From Acanthaster planci (Eukaryota > Echinodermata > Asteroidea > Valvatida > Acanthasteridae), in contig NW_019091436.1 in the NCBI RefSeq assembly GCF_001949145.1, forward strand, positions 792,407-856,406: a stretch of 64,000 nt of DNA, read 5' to 3'. The notes below the pieces were generated by a model that was given only the letters and a program-made list of their open reading frames with translations, searched no databases and was not told the DNA's origin. How positions within the stretch are numbered: position 1 is the stretch's first letter; every line of letters begins with the position of its first letter. This document shows, piece by piece, positions 50,084 to 62,100 of this stretch. Both the position numbers and the translations under genes were made by a program.

Positions 50084-51913
50084 TTAGTGGACAGTGTGAT
50101 ACTCCCGGAAGCATGGGTCGATGCAGAGGGGCATGTTACACGAGTCACACTCGTGTCGCGTCTTCTTTCGTAGCCCTTTGGAAGAACACACAACACATCG
50201 CCGGTAGCGATATTCACCGTAGTCGGTCTTTCCCACGACAATGGGGAAGTGGCGGCCAACAAAGCGGGAGTTGCTGACTGGCGGTGCATCGCGCTGGGGT
50301 CGGTAATGGGGCAAGGGTTCGTCGAGAAGTTCACGGACGAGTTGCAAGCGGAAGTCGAGAAAGGAGAGGCGGTGACCAACGGCCAGGTGCACACAGTAGC
50401 TGTTCACCAGGGTCAAGTCCAGCAAGTAGAAGAACAACTTCTTGTACCACTTCATGGACTTCCGAATTGCTCGGTGACTAGCCGCTAGCTGCTCGCTCTT
50501 GTCAACGCCCCCCATCAGGGCGTTGTACTCGATGACGCAGGCAGGTTTCCGCTTTTCTGCCCCCGTCCTGTCTCGCTTGCCGGTGCCACGGATCTCGGCT
50601 GTATGCATGGTGGAAAGCATACACACATTCCGTTGGTCTTTCCATACCATTGCCAGGAGCGAACCGTTCGCACCGAGGTCGGCCGACTGGTACGCCGTTT
50701 CACCTCGCTGGAGCTTGACCGACTTAAGGTCTTCGGGCATGCCCTTTCTGTTGGGCATGACCGTGCCGACGACGTTGAACTTCTCGCAGTAAAGCCGGCG
50801 ATACAAATCAGGACTGCTGAAGGCCCGGTCGAGGGCGAGGTTGTAGCCCTTGCCATTCAGACTGCTCACAAGGTCCATGACCACTTGTGTCGCAGCTGGG
50901 AGCTCTCCCTTGCTTTGGCCGGTGTATATCTTAAAGTTGTAGCAGTACCCGGCAGCGTTCCCGGTGCTCTGGCACAACTTGTACGCCTTGATGCCAAAGC
51001 GGGCCTTCTTTCGATTTCTGGGGTTGTAGGTGCCAAAGCGAAGACACCCGAAGAACTTCAACGAGGAGTCATCGACAGCAATGTCCCGCTGTGGGATGTA
51101 CGCAGTGGAGAACCTCTCAAGGAGATGGTCGATGACAGGACGTAACTTGAACAGGCGGTCAGGGCAGTCCTCCGGCATGGCGCTGTTGTCATTGAAGTGT
51201 AGGGCCTGAAGTATGGCAAGAAACCGGTCTCGGGGCATGACGGATGGAAAAAGGTTTGCCTTCAGCAGTGGATCAGTCGACCAGTAGCTGTGAAGGGTGG
51301 GGTGCTTTGTGATACCCATCATGATGTAAAGGCCCAGAAAGGCCTTTAGCTCTCGGCTATTCACATCAGTCCATGACCTCATGTGTGCTGATGTCGTGAC
51401 GGGTCTCTGTGCAGCAAATCGGTTGGTTTCTTGGACTATGTTGCTGTACAGAACGTTGTCAAAAAACACCCCAAACGACTCACTGCAGGTGCAGCTGGGA
51501 TGCAGGCGGGGGTCGACAGCACCGCCGTTACCGGTGAAGCCGTACTTTAGCGGCGTGCTGTCCTCGTCATTCCATTGGAACGATGGGGCACGGGTGCTGG
51601 TTGATGCGGCAGCCTCCGCAGTAGGGAACTGTTCCTCGAAGTCCTGCCAAGTCGGGGACAATCTCTCTTGCTTGACGTACATGTATACAGTTGGGGACAG
51701 CCTCCCGCCCTCGACGTCCTGTGCAGTCGGGGACAGTCTCTCTTGCTTGACGTACACCGGCAAGGGTACGCCAATATCTACATCACGAGTACTCGAGTGT
51801 ACTTGGGCAGGTGCCGGTGGTGAAGGACATGAAAAATCCTCGTCAGAACTTTGCCAAAATTCACTCCCGTCACTGGAATAACTGGACTCGCCAGATATAA
51901 CTTCATCGGCCAT
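50084..51913 (-). CDS. piggyBac-type transposase, intact ORF
   Basis: A single-exon ORF of 609 codons from the ATG at 51913 (MADEVISG), uninterrupted to the stop at 50084; the frame stays open a further 27 codons upstream. The N terminus is acidic and Ser-rich and carries KQERLSPT twice. The centre has the DDE_Tnp_1_7 (piggyBac) domain with its three expected acidic positions: VDDSSLKFFGC, LALDRAFSSPDL and ALMGGVDKSEQ. The C terminus ends in a Cys/His zinc-binding tail (RRCVVCSSKG...CDSCNMPLC...H) typical of the family. Piggybac enzymes excise and insert at TTAA without footprints. No frame damage is seen, so it is either young or domesticated. GC content (~55%) differs from neighbours. Clear paired terminal inverted repeats were not found. 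Confidence 0.92.
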   Translation of the reverse strand: MADEVISGESSYSSDGSEFWQSSDEDFSCPSPPAPAQVHSSTRDVDIGVPLPVYVKQERLSPTAQDVEGGRLSPTVYMYVKQERLSPTWQDFEEQFPTAEAAASTSTRAPSFQWNDEDSTPLKYGFTGNGGAVDPRLHPSCTCSESFGVFFDNVLYSNIVQETNRFAAQRPVTTSAHMRSWTDVNSRELKAFLGLYIMMGITKHPTLHSYWSTDPLLKANLFPSVMPRDRFLAILQALHFNDNSAMPEDCPDRLFKLRPVIDHLLERFSTAYIPQRDIAVDDSSLKFFGCLRFGTYNPRNRKKARFGIKAYKLCQSTGNAAGYCYNFKIYTGQSKGELPAATQVVMDLVSSLNGKGYNLALDRAFSSPDLYRRLYCEKFNVVGTVMPNRKGMPEDLKSVKLQRGETAYQSADLGANGSLLAMVWKDQRNVCMLSTMHTAEIRGTGKRDRTGAEKRKPACVIEYNALMGGVDKSEQLAASHRAIRKSMKWYKKLFFYLLDLTLVNSYCVHLAVGHRLSFLDFRLQLVRELLDEPLPHYRPQRDAPPVSNSRFVGRHFPIVVGKTDYGEYRYRRCVVCSSKGLRKKTRHECDSCNMPLCIDPCFREYHTVH

Positions 51914-52061
51914 ATTTTTAGAGCGCTGCAATGGTGCGTGTGCTTGTAACTTGAGACCTAACAGAGTAGACTGTACATGCAATGGCGGATGCACCGTGGT
52001 TTTGTTCTCTAGCCGCTCGTGGGGAAGTGGGGATAAGCCGTGTCAGGCAGGGGCACAATGA

Positions 52062-52975
52062 ACGCTGTTGCACTGCTGTTTTGTACATGTACATTGTACA
52101 TGTACTCTGCATGCACATTGCTAGCACGGCGTGACCGTGAGGGTAATCCGAGTGGGCCACACCGGCATAATGAACCTTGTGCAGTGGTATTGTATGGCTC
52201 ATTCCCGAAGCCTGCTTTGTCCCAGCTGATATCCTCAGGTGCCAGGGCAGGCAGCGGCAAACAATGAAGGGTCACCTCCGCTAATGCCAGCACTATGCAT
52301 AATTAGGAACATTGATTGGCGAGGCCCAGCAGCTGGGTCTTTTGTCAAAGTATTTTCCGAGTTCGGTTCCCCCAGATATAAAGGCCCTTCCCAGCAACTG
52401 GTCTTTTGTTCCAAGTACGGGCTTTTGTTACTAACTTGACCAAGCTCCTTTGTCCGATTTTGGTTACCCCCGCTACGCATACAAACCCAAGAGGTCCACT
52501 TACGCTTCCCGGTACCAGAGACTAAGTTGTCCATATATTCACAGCTTGAAATCGGAACTTTCTTAAAAAGTTGCTGGACGTTTTTAGAAAAGTATTTGTC
52601 AGTCAAAAGCCCACCAGCCGAGGCAATTCCATCAAGGGGTTCCCAGAGCCGGAGAAAATTGTCGGCCATATTTTTTCAGTTGGCATCAGCGGAGGTCATG
52701 CGGCATTCAGCCCAATGGTGTAGGAAGAAAAGTACTCCAGCTCTCCAGCAATGCACGCTAATCTGGCCGCATTTGTAATGAAGGCCACTGCTACTTACGA
52801 AAACAGGGAACAAAAGGATATTATGCAACACCTTCTAATTCTGGGCTTTCTTTGCCAGGCGGAAGGCCTGGTTGTCAATGGAACTTTCCAGTCTGATTCG
52901 AGTATAGCCACCAGACGGTTATCCGTGGGTGTAAACCTCAAGTAAATGACGTGATGCATTTTTGAAAGCGGAAAA
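52062..52975. repeat. unnamed ~0.9-kb repeat, copy 1
   Basis: Matches 53190-54110 in the same orientation. Landmarks in order are GTACATTGCTAGCAC, GTGACCGTGAGGGTAATCCG, GCCAGCACTATGCATAATTA, GGGTCTTTTGTC, TTTTCCGAGTTCGGTTCCCC, TTGGCATCAGCGGAGGTCAT and CGCATTTGTAATGAAGGCC. The minus strand has a 144-codon frame (MADNFLRLW...) that is only partly kept in copy 2. Family unknown. Confidence 0.75.
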
Positions 52976-53189
52976 TTTAAAAACTGTTCATTTACATGTT
53001 CATGTCGTAATTTTCACCAAGGCTTGAGCATATCTAAATTTGCGATGTTATCTTTTCACATTGTAAAACTGATGTTTTTCGTATATATTTTATATATATA
53101 CACCCCTTGAAAGCCTTTCATGTCGTTATTTTTCAGATATTTGTTAAGTGCCAAAATGAATATTGTGATATGAAAATTACTCAAAAGAT

Positions 53190-54110
53190 GCTGTTTTGTG
53201 TATATACATGGATGTACATGTACTGTACATTGCTAGCACTGTGTGACCGTGAGGGTAATCCGAGCGGGGCACACCAGCATGCATAGTAATGAACCCCGTG
53301 CGGCGGTATCGTCATTGTATCGCTCTTTCCCGGAACCTGCTTTTGTCCCAGCTGATATTCTCCTCGGGCGCCAGCGCTGGCAGCGGCAAACAATTGTCAA
53401 CAATGACGGATTACCTCCGCTAATGCCAGCACTATGCATAATTATGAACGTTAATTGGCAGGGCCCAGCAGGTGGGTCTTTTGTCGAAGTATTTTCCGAG
53501 TTCGGTTCCCCCAGCCATGAATAAAGGACCTGGTCTCCGGCTCTGGGAATCCATTCTTGCCCTATCGGTGATGGAATTACCTCCGCTGGCCGTGGGCTTT
53601 TGACTGACAAGTAAAATTTGTCTATAAACGCCCAGCAGCTTTTAAAAGAAAGTTCTGATTTCGGGTAGCCCAGCCATGAATATATTGACAAAGTCTCTGG
53701 TACCATGCACAGGAAGTGGGCACCTTGGGTTTGAGCGCATAGCGCGGGTAACCGAAATCGGACAAAGAGCTTGGTTAAGTAACAAAAGACCGTACTTCGA
53801 ACAAAAGACCAGTTGCTGGGAATTGCCATGTTTTTTTAGTTGGCATCAGCGGAGGTCATGCGGCATTCTGCCCACATGGGGATTAGTAGCAGGAAGGAAA
53901 GTGATCTTGCTCTCCAGCAATGCACGCCAATCTGGCCGCATTTGTAATGAAGGCCACTGCTATTTACGAAAACAGGGAACAAAAGAAATTACGCAACGCA
54001 TCCTAATTCTGGGCTCTCTTTGCTAGGCGGCAGGCCTGGTTCTGGTTGTAATGTCAATGGAACTTGCCTGTCAGATTGAGTAGCCACCCGACAGTCAGGT
54101 GGCAAAATTA
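53190..54110. repeat. unnamed ~0.9-kb repeat, copy 2
   Basis: The partner of 52062-52975, diverged by substitutions and indels. It sits inside copy B of the TRABD-flank duplication, so it arrived after that duplication. The minus-strand frame 53233-53829 shares the segment GEPNSENTxTKDP and IMHSAGISGG with copy 1, but its beginning differs, suggesting shared DNA more than a conserved protein. Confidence 0.7.
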
Positions 54111-54658
54111 ATTTTGTAAATGATATAAAAATACATAAGATTGGTATTTAAAAAAACAAAACTTGGATGGCATCAAACCATGGAGTGTTCCTTCCTCCAT
54201 GATCAAACCAATTTCTGTAACACAGAGACATGTGTGTATGAAGACAAAGAATAAAAACTGACAAGTGTCCAACACTTTAACATATTCAGAAGTGACAGGA
54301 CATTTGAAATGTGTCTAAATGCACACTCCCAGTTTTAGAAATTCTTCGATTTGGACCGCCTTCTCAAGGTTATGTTATTTTGGTATATACATACATAATC
54401 TACTCTGTTGGGTGGTATTTAGTTTCAACATGCTAACTTACTCTACATGCACATATTTTATCATTCTTAACAGTTTTCTGCATTTTCAAAACAGGTTTAT
54501 AGAAAAAAGTCATTTTTACTCAGAACTTGCTTTTGGGAAGAAAATTCTCATTCAAACACAGCACATCAAAAGTGACCCAAAATTGTGAGACCTACATGTA
54601 CTCTGAATTGACAAAAATCAGACTTACGCTGAAGATAAAAGTTTCTTGTTTTAAATGG

Positions 54659-54664
54659 TTTATT
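54659..54664 (-). terminator. AATAAA signal, possible reelin 3' end
   Basis: On the minus strand this reads AATAAA, about 1.47 kb downstream of the last recognised reelin exon. It could end the reelin transcript if exon 56434-56131 is the last exon. By position only. Confidence 0.2.
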
Positions 54665-54990
54665 ACAAGCAAGTAAACAAAAAAAGTACAAAATGGTATG
54701 GTAGCAAAGAAGACCTGTTTTTAAAAAAGTATAAAACTATTTGAGAGTTATAATTAATTTTCTTTGACATTTATGTTACATGATTCTACCCTACCCCAAT
54801 TATTTTCCAATGGCTGGAAATAAAATATTTACAAGATGACTCTAACTTACATGAAGAGTACTGTTTTTTGGTGGTCTATTGAACAGTCCATTGTTTGGAC
54901 GAGTACAATAAAAAACTGGCTGTCATTCTTTGTCAGGTCACAACCATGTACTTGTGTGACACTAGAATTTACAGCACCCTAGGCAGCTTA

Positions 54991-56130
54991 CCAGATGTGG
55001 ACTTTGGGACAGCAAAACTTGCAATGTGTACAATTAAGGAAGCTTTCTCTTAAAAAAGACTATTTGTAAGAAACAGAACACCCTGTCCTGCCCCGAATGC
55101 AAAGCAACATGAATCTTTTTGTGCAACACGGACAAAAAAATGAGCTATCTGTTGATTTCCTTCAGATAATAATTATACTTGATTACTCCCAGATGAAAGC
55201 ATCACCAAAGATTCCAGTTTCACAATGGTTTCAATGACCCATTCCATACACATTGAAAAAGGGACCCTGTTTCTTTTCGTAATAGAGAAGTTGAGAGAGA
55301 AATATGCATATTCCAACACTGGTAAACTGTAAGAAAAAGGAATTACATTTTAAGTGACGTTGAATGAGATAATTGTGATTTTAACCCTGACAAGTATTGA
55401 CCTAAAATACTCCAAAATGCGACATTTTAAAATCCATGACAACAAATTAGACATGATATTCAAACTGTCCCAATTTCACTGCTTATGCACTTTTGGATTA
55501 CACCTCCCTACGGGGGGGGGGGGATTAAGGCGATCAGGCCCGGCTGGTCAGAGGGGGTCCATCATTTCTAGCTTCTACTCTGCCTTGGCTCTTTAGTGGT
55601 GATTACACACGGCTGGCTAGTAATGGAATTCTCATATGAAGTAGGGTTTCAACATGGCACGTCTAGACCTGCAGAAGGCAAGGCACAAAACCAAAATCTT
55701 CCAGATCTCATTTTATGAAGAATGATTTTTACAAAAACGACAAGAAATCAGTCCTACACCAGTCTCACTTTCTCGTGGCCCTCAGCGCGACTAAGACTTT
55801 GACTTCTTCATCACAAAGTAGTTATGGAGGGGCACTCTCCAGAAATGTTAAAGTCATCCAAGGTGTTCAAATGCACTGCAAAGAAGGCATTCCTTCGTCC
55901 TTGTTTACCCTGACTGGGCTTGTCACAAGACTTGTAAGTGGACGTCTGAATAGACTTGTGAAAGGACCCAAACAGATACCAGACAATATCAAATGCATAG
56001 TATAAAGATGCTGTTTTTGAGACACCAACTGACGGTCTGACAAAAGACGTGACAGGATACACGAGACTGCATTCCCAGTAACAAAAGGCTCAAAGACATT
56101 AACTTGGCTTTGATCCCACGGTAAGAGTAC
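54991..56130. other. reelin 3' UTR or last intron
   Basis: No recognisable exon. It includes a 12-G run near 55507. I looked here on the minus strand for a basic C-terminal reelin tail exon and saw none. Confidence 0.4.
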
Positions 56131-59100
56131 TCACATTACTAGCTGTACATGATCTAGTGCCCACTGGTCCGTCCCCTGACCGCCGTGCTGGGGTTGCCAC
56201 CAGCGGAATCGAATGGCCCGCCCTCGCGCCTTGGCAGGCAGTCGGTAGGACACGCGCTGAGCCCGCTGGTAGTCGGCGGGGTCATGTGACTCCAACAGAT
56301 GCCACCCAATGCCATTGTTGGCTGTGTACTGCAAGAGGACGACTTTGTTGCCGAGGGCCGGGGAAGACAGGTTTACAAAGCAGCTGGGGTTGTTAAGAGA
56401 GGCGCTTCCAATTTGAAGAACAAACATGATCTCACTAGATACAGGTAAAAAAAATGCAGACTCAATCAATATTTCCAACAGGTGAATGCCATAATATTGT
56501 GCTTTGCACGGTTCACCCTCATCGATAGGCTGTTTTGGTAATGAAATTCAATGAAAAATAAAAAGGAACGGTCTACCCCACAGGAACAAAGACCAACCAA
56601 CCCTTCATGATGATGGCACGCACTGGGCAAGCTGTCAACTAAATATAACTACACAAACACATTATGGGACATTAGATGGTGCCATGAACACTACTCAAAT
56701 GTTGTTTGTGCCTGAAATGGCAGAGTCAAGCTATGCACGCCCCAGGTGGCTAGGATAGATTGAGGAATCTCTACAGGCCTAGAGAGCGGGGAAAATAACG
56801 CGTATGCATCGGGACTAGTTTTCCAGATGCATGCTTCATCACGTGAGTCAACATTGCTATAAAAGTATATCATCTAAGCTATTATCATCAAGTGTCACTC
56901 AATACCAACATTTTGAAGTTTCACTGCTCATTCATTGAGTAACTCTGTACCTGAGTGACCATGAGTCACCTATTCCCTCACCTTGCCCTAGTCGTATCGA
57001 GTTCCACCGTGACTGCCTCCCTTAGCCCACACTGGCTGAAGTACAGCGACTTGCCGTGTGCGTATGGTACCAGGGCCCCGCAACCCATCCCAAGCTGACC
57101 TCCTTTCACTGACGACCAGGTGCGGTCCGTGATGCCTCCTTCAAAGTTGTCGTTCAGATGGATGGGCAGGAGTCGCATGGGAACGCATTCATCACCTGTC
57201 AGGAATGTCACGAATTGATTAATCAGCTGTTTGGGCATCAACAGTGAACATAGTATACTTTTTGCTTGAAGAAAGCATTTGTAATATAGGACCGCTAGGC
57301 TAAACTCATCAATACACAAACAAAAATTGCCCTTAAACTGCACGATGTACTGCATACCCTTCAAACAATCCCACTAACAGATCTAATAGGTTCGATGACC
57401 TACTGACCTATGAACCCTGGGTCACATTGGCATCTTCCATCAGAGCCACAGGTGCCGTGTCCACTACACAGTCTGGGGCAGCTGGCTCCGACGTAGATGT
57501 CATCTAAGGACCAGGGTGGAGCTGACTGGCTGGCAGCGAGCTGCACCCAGCGGAACTGGGTGGAACTAATGAAGAGAAAGCATAAAGGTACAGATTTACA
57601 TTTTGCTTACCGGCAGCTGATCTATCAGATTGCCATTGCAACAAAAAGAGTTGAAAGAATTCAACAAATTGGACCATTGATTAGTTAGTCTGTCAAACAA
57701 TACTGTCTTTACAGATTGGGAATTGGTTGTTGGTTTCAGGTATACCATAACCATAACCATGCAGTACTGCTGTTCAGCTGGACCACCTGTTCCAGTCTAT
57801 GACAACAAAAGAAAAAGTAAAACCAGGAAGACAGGTCCTGGTTGTAACCTGGCAGATCTGATTGTGGATTCCTACGTAATTTTTGGAGGACTTAATAACA
57901 CGTATCGATAAACTCCAATAAGTCAGACTGTATCAAAATCAGATACAAGTTCTCAGAATGCTGGAGTCCAGTGCAAATGCATGTCATTTTTCTCAGCCTT
58001 CATGAGCAGGTCACATTTTAATCTATATACACTTGATTTCTTTACCAAAACAGCAGAAAATCTGTAAGTCCAAACTCTTAACTATACTGTTCCCATTTGA
58101 AACAATTCTTCATGTCAAGATCGACTTTAAATGATTAGGCTCCAGTTTGACTCCAACTCTGAATATCAAGCAAAAATACAAACTGTTTGTAGCCAAAGAG
58201 GTACAACAATAAATCTTCTCTACTAGTTTTAAGATTTGAAAACCAACAGGTACCAACATCAGCTCTTCTGCAAAGTTTGGAGGCTTGATACGCAGACTGT
58301 CTAGACATATGCACTAACCTCGACACCACTTCTTGTGGTAAGGAATACACCATGCGCCGCCAGACATTGTACCCGTTAGCCGTGTAGATACTGCCCCGGT
58401 CAAACTCCCTGGGTTGACACCTCGTTCCGTCTCCACCGTCTGGCAGACAGCTGGGCTTCAGTAGAGTCCAGTCAGACTTGGTAGGATGGGTCTTGTACTC
58501 CAGTCTGACGGGGAAGTCTTCCAGACAGGACGGGGCAATATCTTGGCAACCAACGACAATCTTGAAAACAAAAAGATTGATAATGTTCAAGAAAGAAGGA
58601 TTTTTGAAAAAAGTCAATCATAATGCGAATGTATCTGTGCCAACGACAGGAAACCTCAAGAGATGATGAGGAAACTTCAACGCCAGAACTTCCAAAGGCA
58701 CAGAAAAATGCAAAAATATACATGGGCCAAAAAGAGACTTTGATGGGTTAAAAAGATGGTATCAGACTAAACATTAGATTGAAAAAGTTTCGGCAAAAAA
58801 GACAGAAAAGGAGAATGTCGCAATAGAACTTCATTCACGAAATTCCATGCAGGAAATATTTCAATTAAATATATCCAAAACAAGAAACGCTTCTACAAAA
58901 TATGGTCAATTTCAATCAGTCGGTTTTTTTACACTAGCAATCAGTTTGAGGGAAACAAATATATAAAAGCATAATAGAGGGAAATTAGTGGTGAAGAAAA
59001 AAAGGGGGAAACTTTCTGTTATTCGAAAAGTTAATCCAAAACAGATAACTTTAGAGATGAGAAAACCGGAACTCACGGAAGGAGCAGACACTTCTAATTT

Positions 59101-62100
59101 CTAAAAGACAAGACAGCCTCCTATTCAAATCACTTTGATTGCAGCATGTAGATGGTGTCAACTCACTTTGAATTGCAGCATGTAGTTGGTGTCAATAATG
59201 AGCTGCCTGGTGACAGCTACACTGTCTCGTTGACTGTGTCGTCGATTGGCCCAGTAGAGGGCTCTGTCACTGTTGAGGCAGACACCGACTTGCACCTGTC
59301 CGTACGGATAGAAGTCCCATAGGGTCTCAGTCAGACCCAAGTTAAAAGACTCCCTCAGGTGAGTGGGGTTTATTTCTGAACCGCCTGTGTAATTGAGAAT
59401 ACGTTATTAGGAAAAAGACCTTTTAGTTTTTCAGTATCAGGGAGGGGGGGCTATAACGAATAAACCGTGGCAAAATTAATATTGTGAATTTCCAAAATAA
59501 CAAGTATGAAAACTCCTAAAAATCACTTAAATAAGTTAAAGATATTGACCGCAGTCACACTAAACATTTGCTCCTAAGAATTCAAAAGAACATACATTCA
59601 AAGGGTTCTAGCAGGCAAAGGTTAAACAATAACTACAGTTTAATGCTAAATGCACATCGGTGCCAATTATATTGTTTCATGTACTAGTGTGAAATTTGTT
59701 TTCACCAACTGCTCATGATTATTGCCAGAGCTTTTAATAGTCACCATTTGAAGCCACTGCAGGTGACTGACTGCTGAACCCAGATATTCAACACTATAAC
59801 CCTCTAACCACTCTAAATATTAATAAGATCAGGTAATAGGCAAATTTTGCTATGAGACGAGAATATCATCGCTTGATCAACTTCACACACTTGCTTCTAT
59901 TGAGTGACCAGTGACTTCAGCACTTCCATTCGTGCCAATGAGGTCTTTTATTTCAATGAGATCTGTTTTCTCTTACCGATATAAATGTCATCCAGCGCCC
60001 ACTGGGCTCTTTGTCCGTCTCCAACTGGCTGCCACCAACGGAGTCGTGTTGCCTGGGTGCGGGCAGCAGCAGGCAGGGTGAAGTAGTCACGCTGCGGGTT
60101 GGTGTAATGCTCGTAGTACAGTTCTGCTAGTAGGCTCCAAGAGATACCTGAGTTGCCATGGTGATAATTGTTCACAGTGAAATAACAATGAAGGATACGT
60201 GCAAAAAAAAATCAATCACTGGATAAATTTTGAGGATAATGGAAATGAAATTGGTGTTTTAAGAATGAACTTTGATTCCCACAAGGGAAATTGTATCGGC
60301 CCATGTTGGATTATTTTTTCGCAATAAAGAGTGGTGTTGGATTCAAACCAATAACTGATGAAATATCCTGCCAGCAATCAGTCAGGATTTTGTAACCTAG
60401 GTTATCAATTTGATCAGAAGTGCAACTTGAATTTATTGGGAGGGTCACAGGTCGGTAAGGTTAATCTCTTAGCAAACACTACGTATGGACAATAAAGCAA
60501 AGTCACTCTTCACCAGTTATCATAGTGAGGGAAATCCTGTTGGGATAATGCTGTGAACAAGCCCACACAATCATCCTGGAATTTGAAAACCAGTCCATGC
60601 AGTTCACCAGGTGGAGTTTGGACCGGGTCCCCAATGGTAAAAGACAAAGCAAATACATGTATCACTATGCTAACTCAACCTTCATCTCAGCAGACTGTGA
60701 GTTGTTATCCAACAGTAACTTTAAACTTCTCCTGAGAAGGAAAGTTCGAAGTATTCACTTCCTAAAACTGAGACTTAGCTTTGAAAACTTAACCAACTGC
60801 ATATTCAATTCAAAAATGTCCCTTACCCCCGTCGACAGAGTACTGGAGTAGGACGCTCTCTGACCGGCCTCCTGGCCTAAGGCATGATGGGATGTCATAA
60901 TGGCTACCAATCACGGCATGGTAATGCACAAAACTGAAAAAAAAATGTAAATTTGCAGATTTGGAATCATTTGAAAAAGAAAAGGTTGTACACTGAAGCA
61001 CAGATTTTGCCGTGGAATTCGGAATGGGGGTTAGAGGGAGTGGGAGAGCCTGGACATTTTAACAGTATTGAATTTACGGGGTTTCCTTTAGCAACACCTC
61101 AACCACGAATTCTTTTATACAAAGTTGTACCTGGGACATGCTGGGTTGGTAAGTAATGTAAAAGGCTAATCATTAAGAGACTACAATCAACAGTTATTCA
61201 ATTCTATTAAATTGCCAAAATGCCTTACATCTGCTCCCTTGAATTGAATACAGAGAAATGCACCATCATTGGATGAGAAATGCCGCAGTTGATTGGATTT
61301 CTTTTTAAATTAAAGTGAACCAAGAGGAAAGAAGCTACGTTTATTTCAGCCCCTCTGTTGGGGCTTTTGAGCTGGGTTATCGCTTTGGGAAGTAACCACA
61401 ATCACCTTGCATCTCTGAGGTCTAAGTCCACTGTCTCGGCCACTCGAAGTCCTGGTCCACTGAAGTAGAGCGACCATCCTTCCCTGACGGTGCCGCAGTC
61501 TTGAGACATGGTGATGCTGCCTCCTTGGACCAAGTTCCAAGCTGAGGAGTCAAGGTCTGGGCCCGGGAAGCTTTCCTTTAAATTATTCTGAGGGACGAAA
61601 GAGAGAAATTAACTGACCGATCTTTTGGTGTTTCATGTGATGAAGACTAGTTTATATCTTCATGGTATTTCAAGGGCAATGACATCACAAGGCATGGTAA
61701 AATTCTAGATAAGTTGTGTTCTTGGCAAGGCTGTTGATTGTAAAAATACTTTTCTCCTCAAAAGATGAGTGGGTATTTGGGTGAACTTGGTTTTCAATTT
61801 AGTTTACAGCCAAAGGATTTTTATTGGTTTATGTTTGTATGAAGAGGGCACGAAGTCAAAATGTCGCTCACATACCCTTGTGCCAAGACTGTGCTCACAG
61901 GCGGAACCATCAAATCCCTCATCACAGATGCATTGTGGGTAGTCACAAGTTCCGTGGCCGCTGCACATGTCTGGGCAAGCTGGACTGATGTGGACATCAT
62001 CAAGTGCCCAGCGCTGGGGCAGGGAACCAGGAAGAACTTCCTGGAACCAGCGGAAACGAGTGTGCCTGTAATTGAAAACGGCACGCAAGTCAGCTCTTAC

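Larger units (their letters stand above)
52972..54990. repeat. ancient duplication, copy B (split)
   Basis: The second copy of the TRABD 3' flank (48485-49530). It is interrupted at 53190-54110 by the second copy of the 0.9-kb repeat. A GCCAAAATGAATATTG-like stretch occurs on both sides of the interruption (53150 and 54103), as would be expected from a target duplication or slippage at insertion. Confidence 0.65.

Noticed and set aside
52235-52669. 144-codon ORF in the 0.9-kb repeat as a gene
   Set aside because: The sister copy keeps only part of the frame and shifts elsewhere, so DNA-level repeat similarity explains it better than protein constraint.
55811-56062. Minus-strand ORF as the reelin C-terminal tail exon
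   Set aside because: Not basic in the expected way, no good acceptor in phase with the 56135 donor, no resemblance to known tails.
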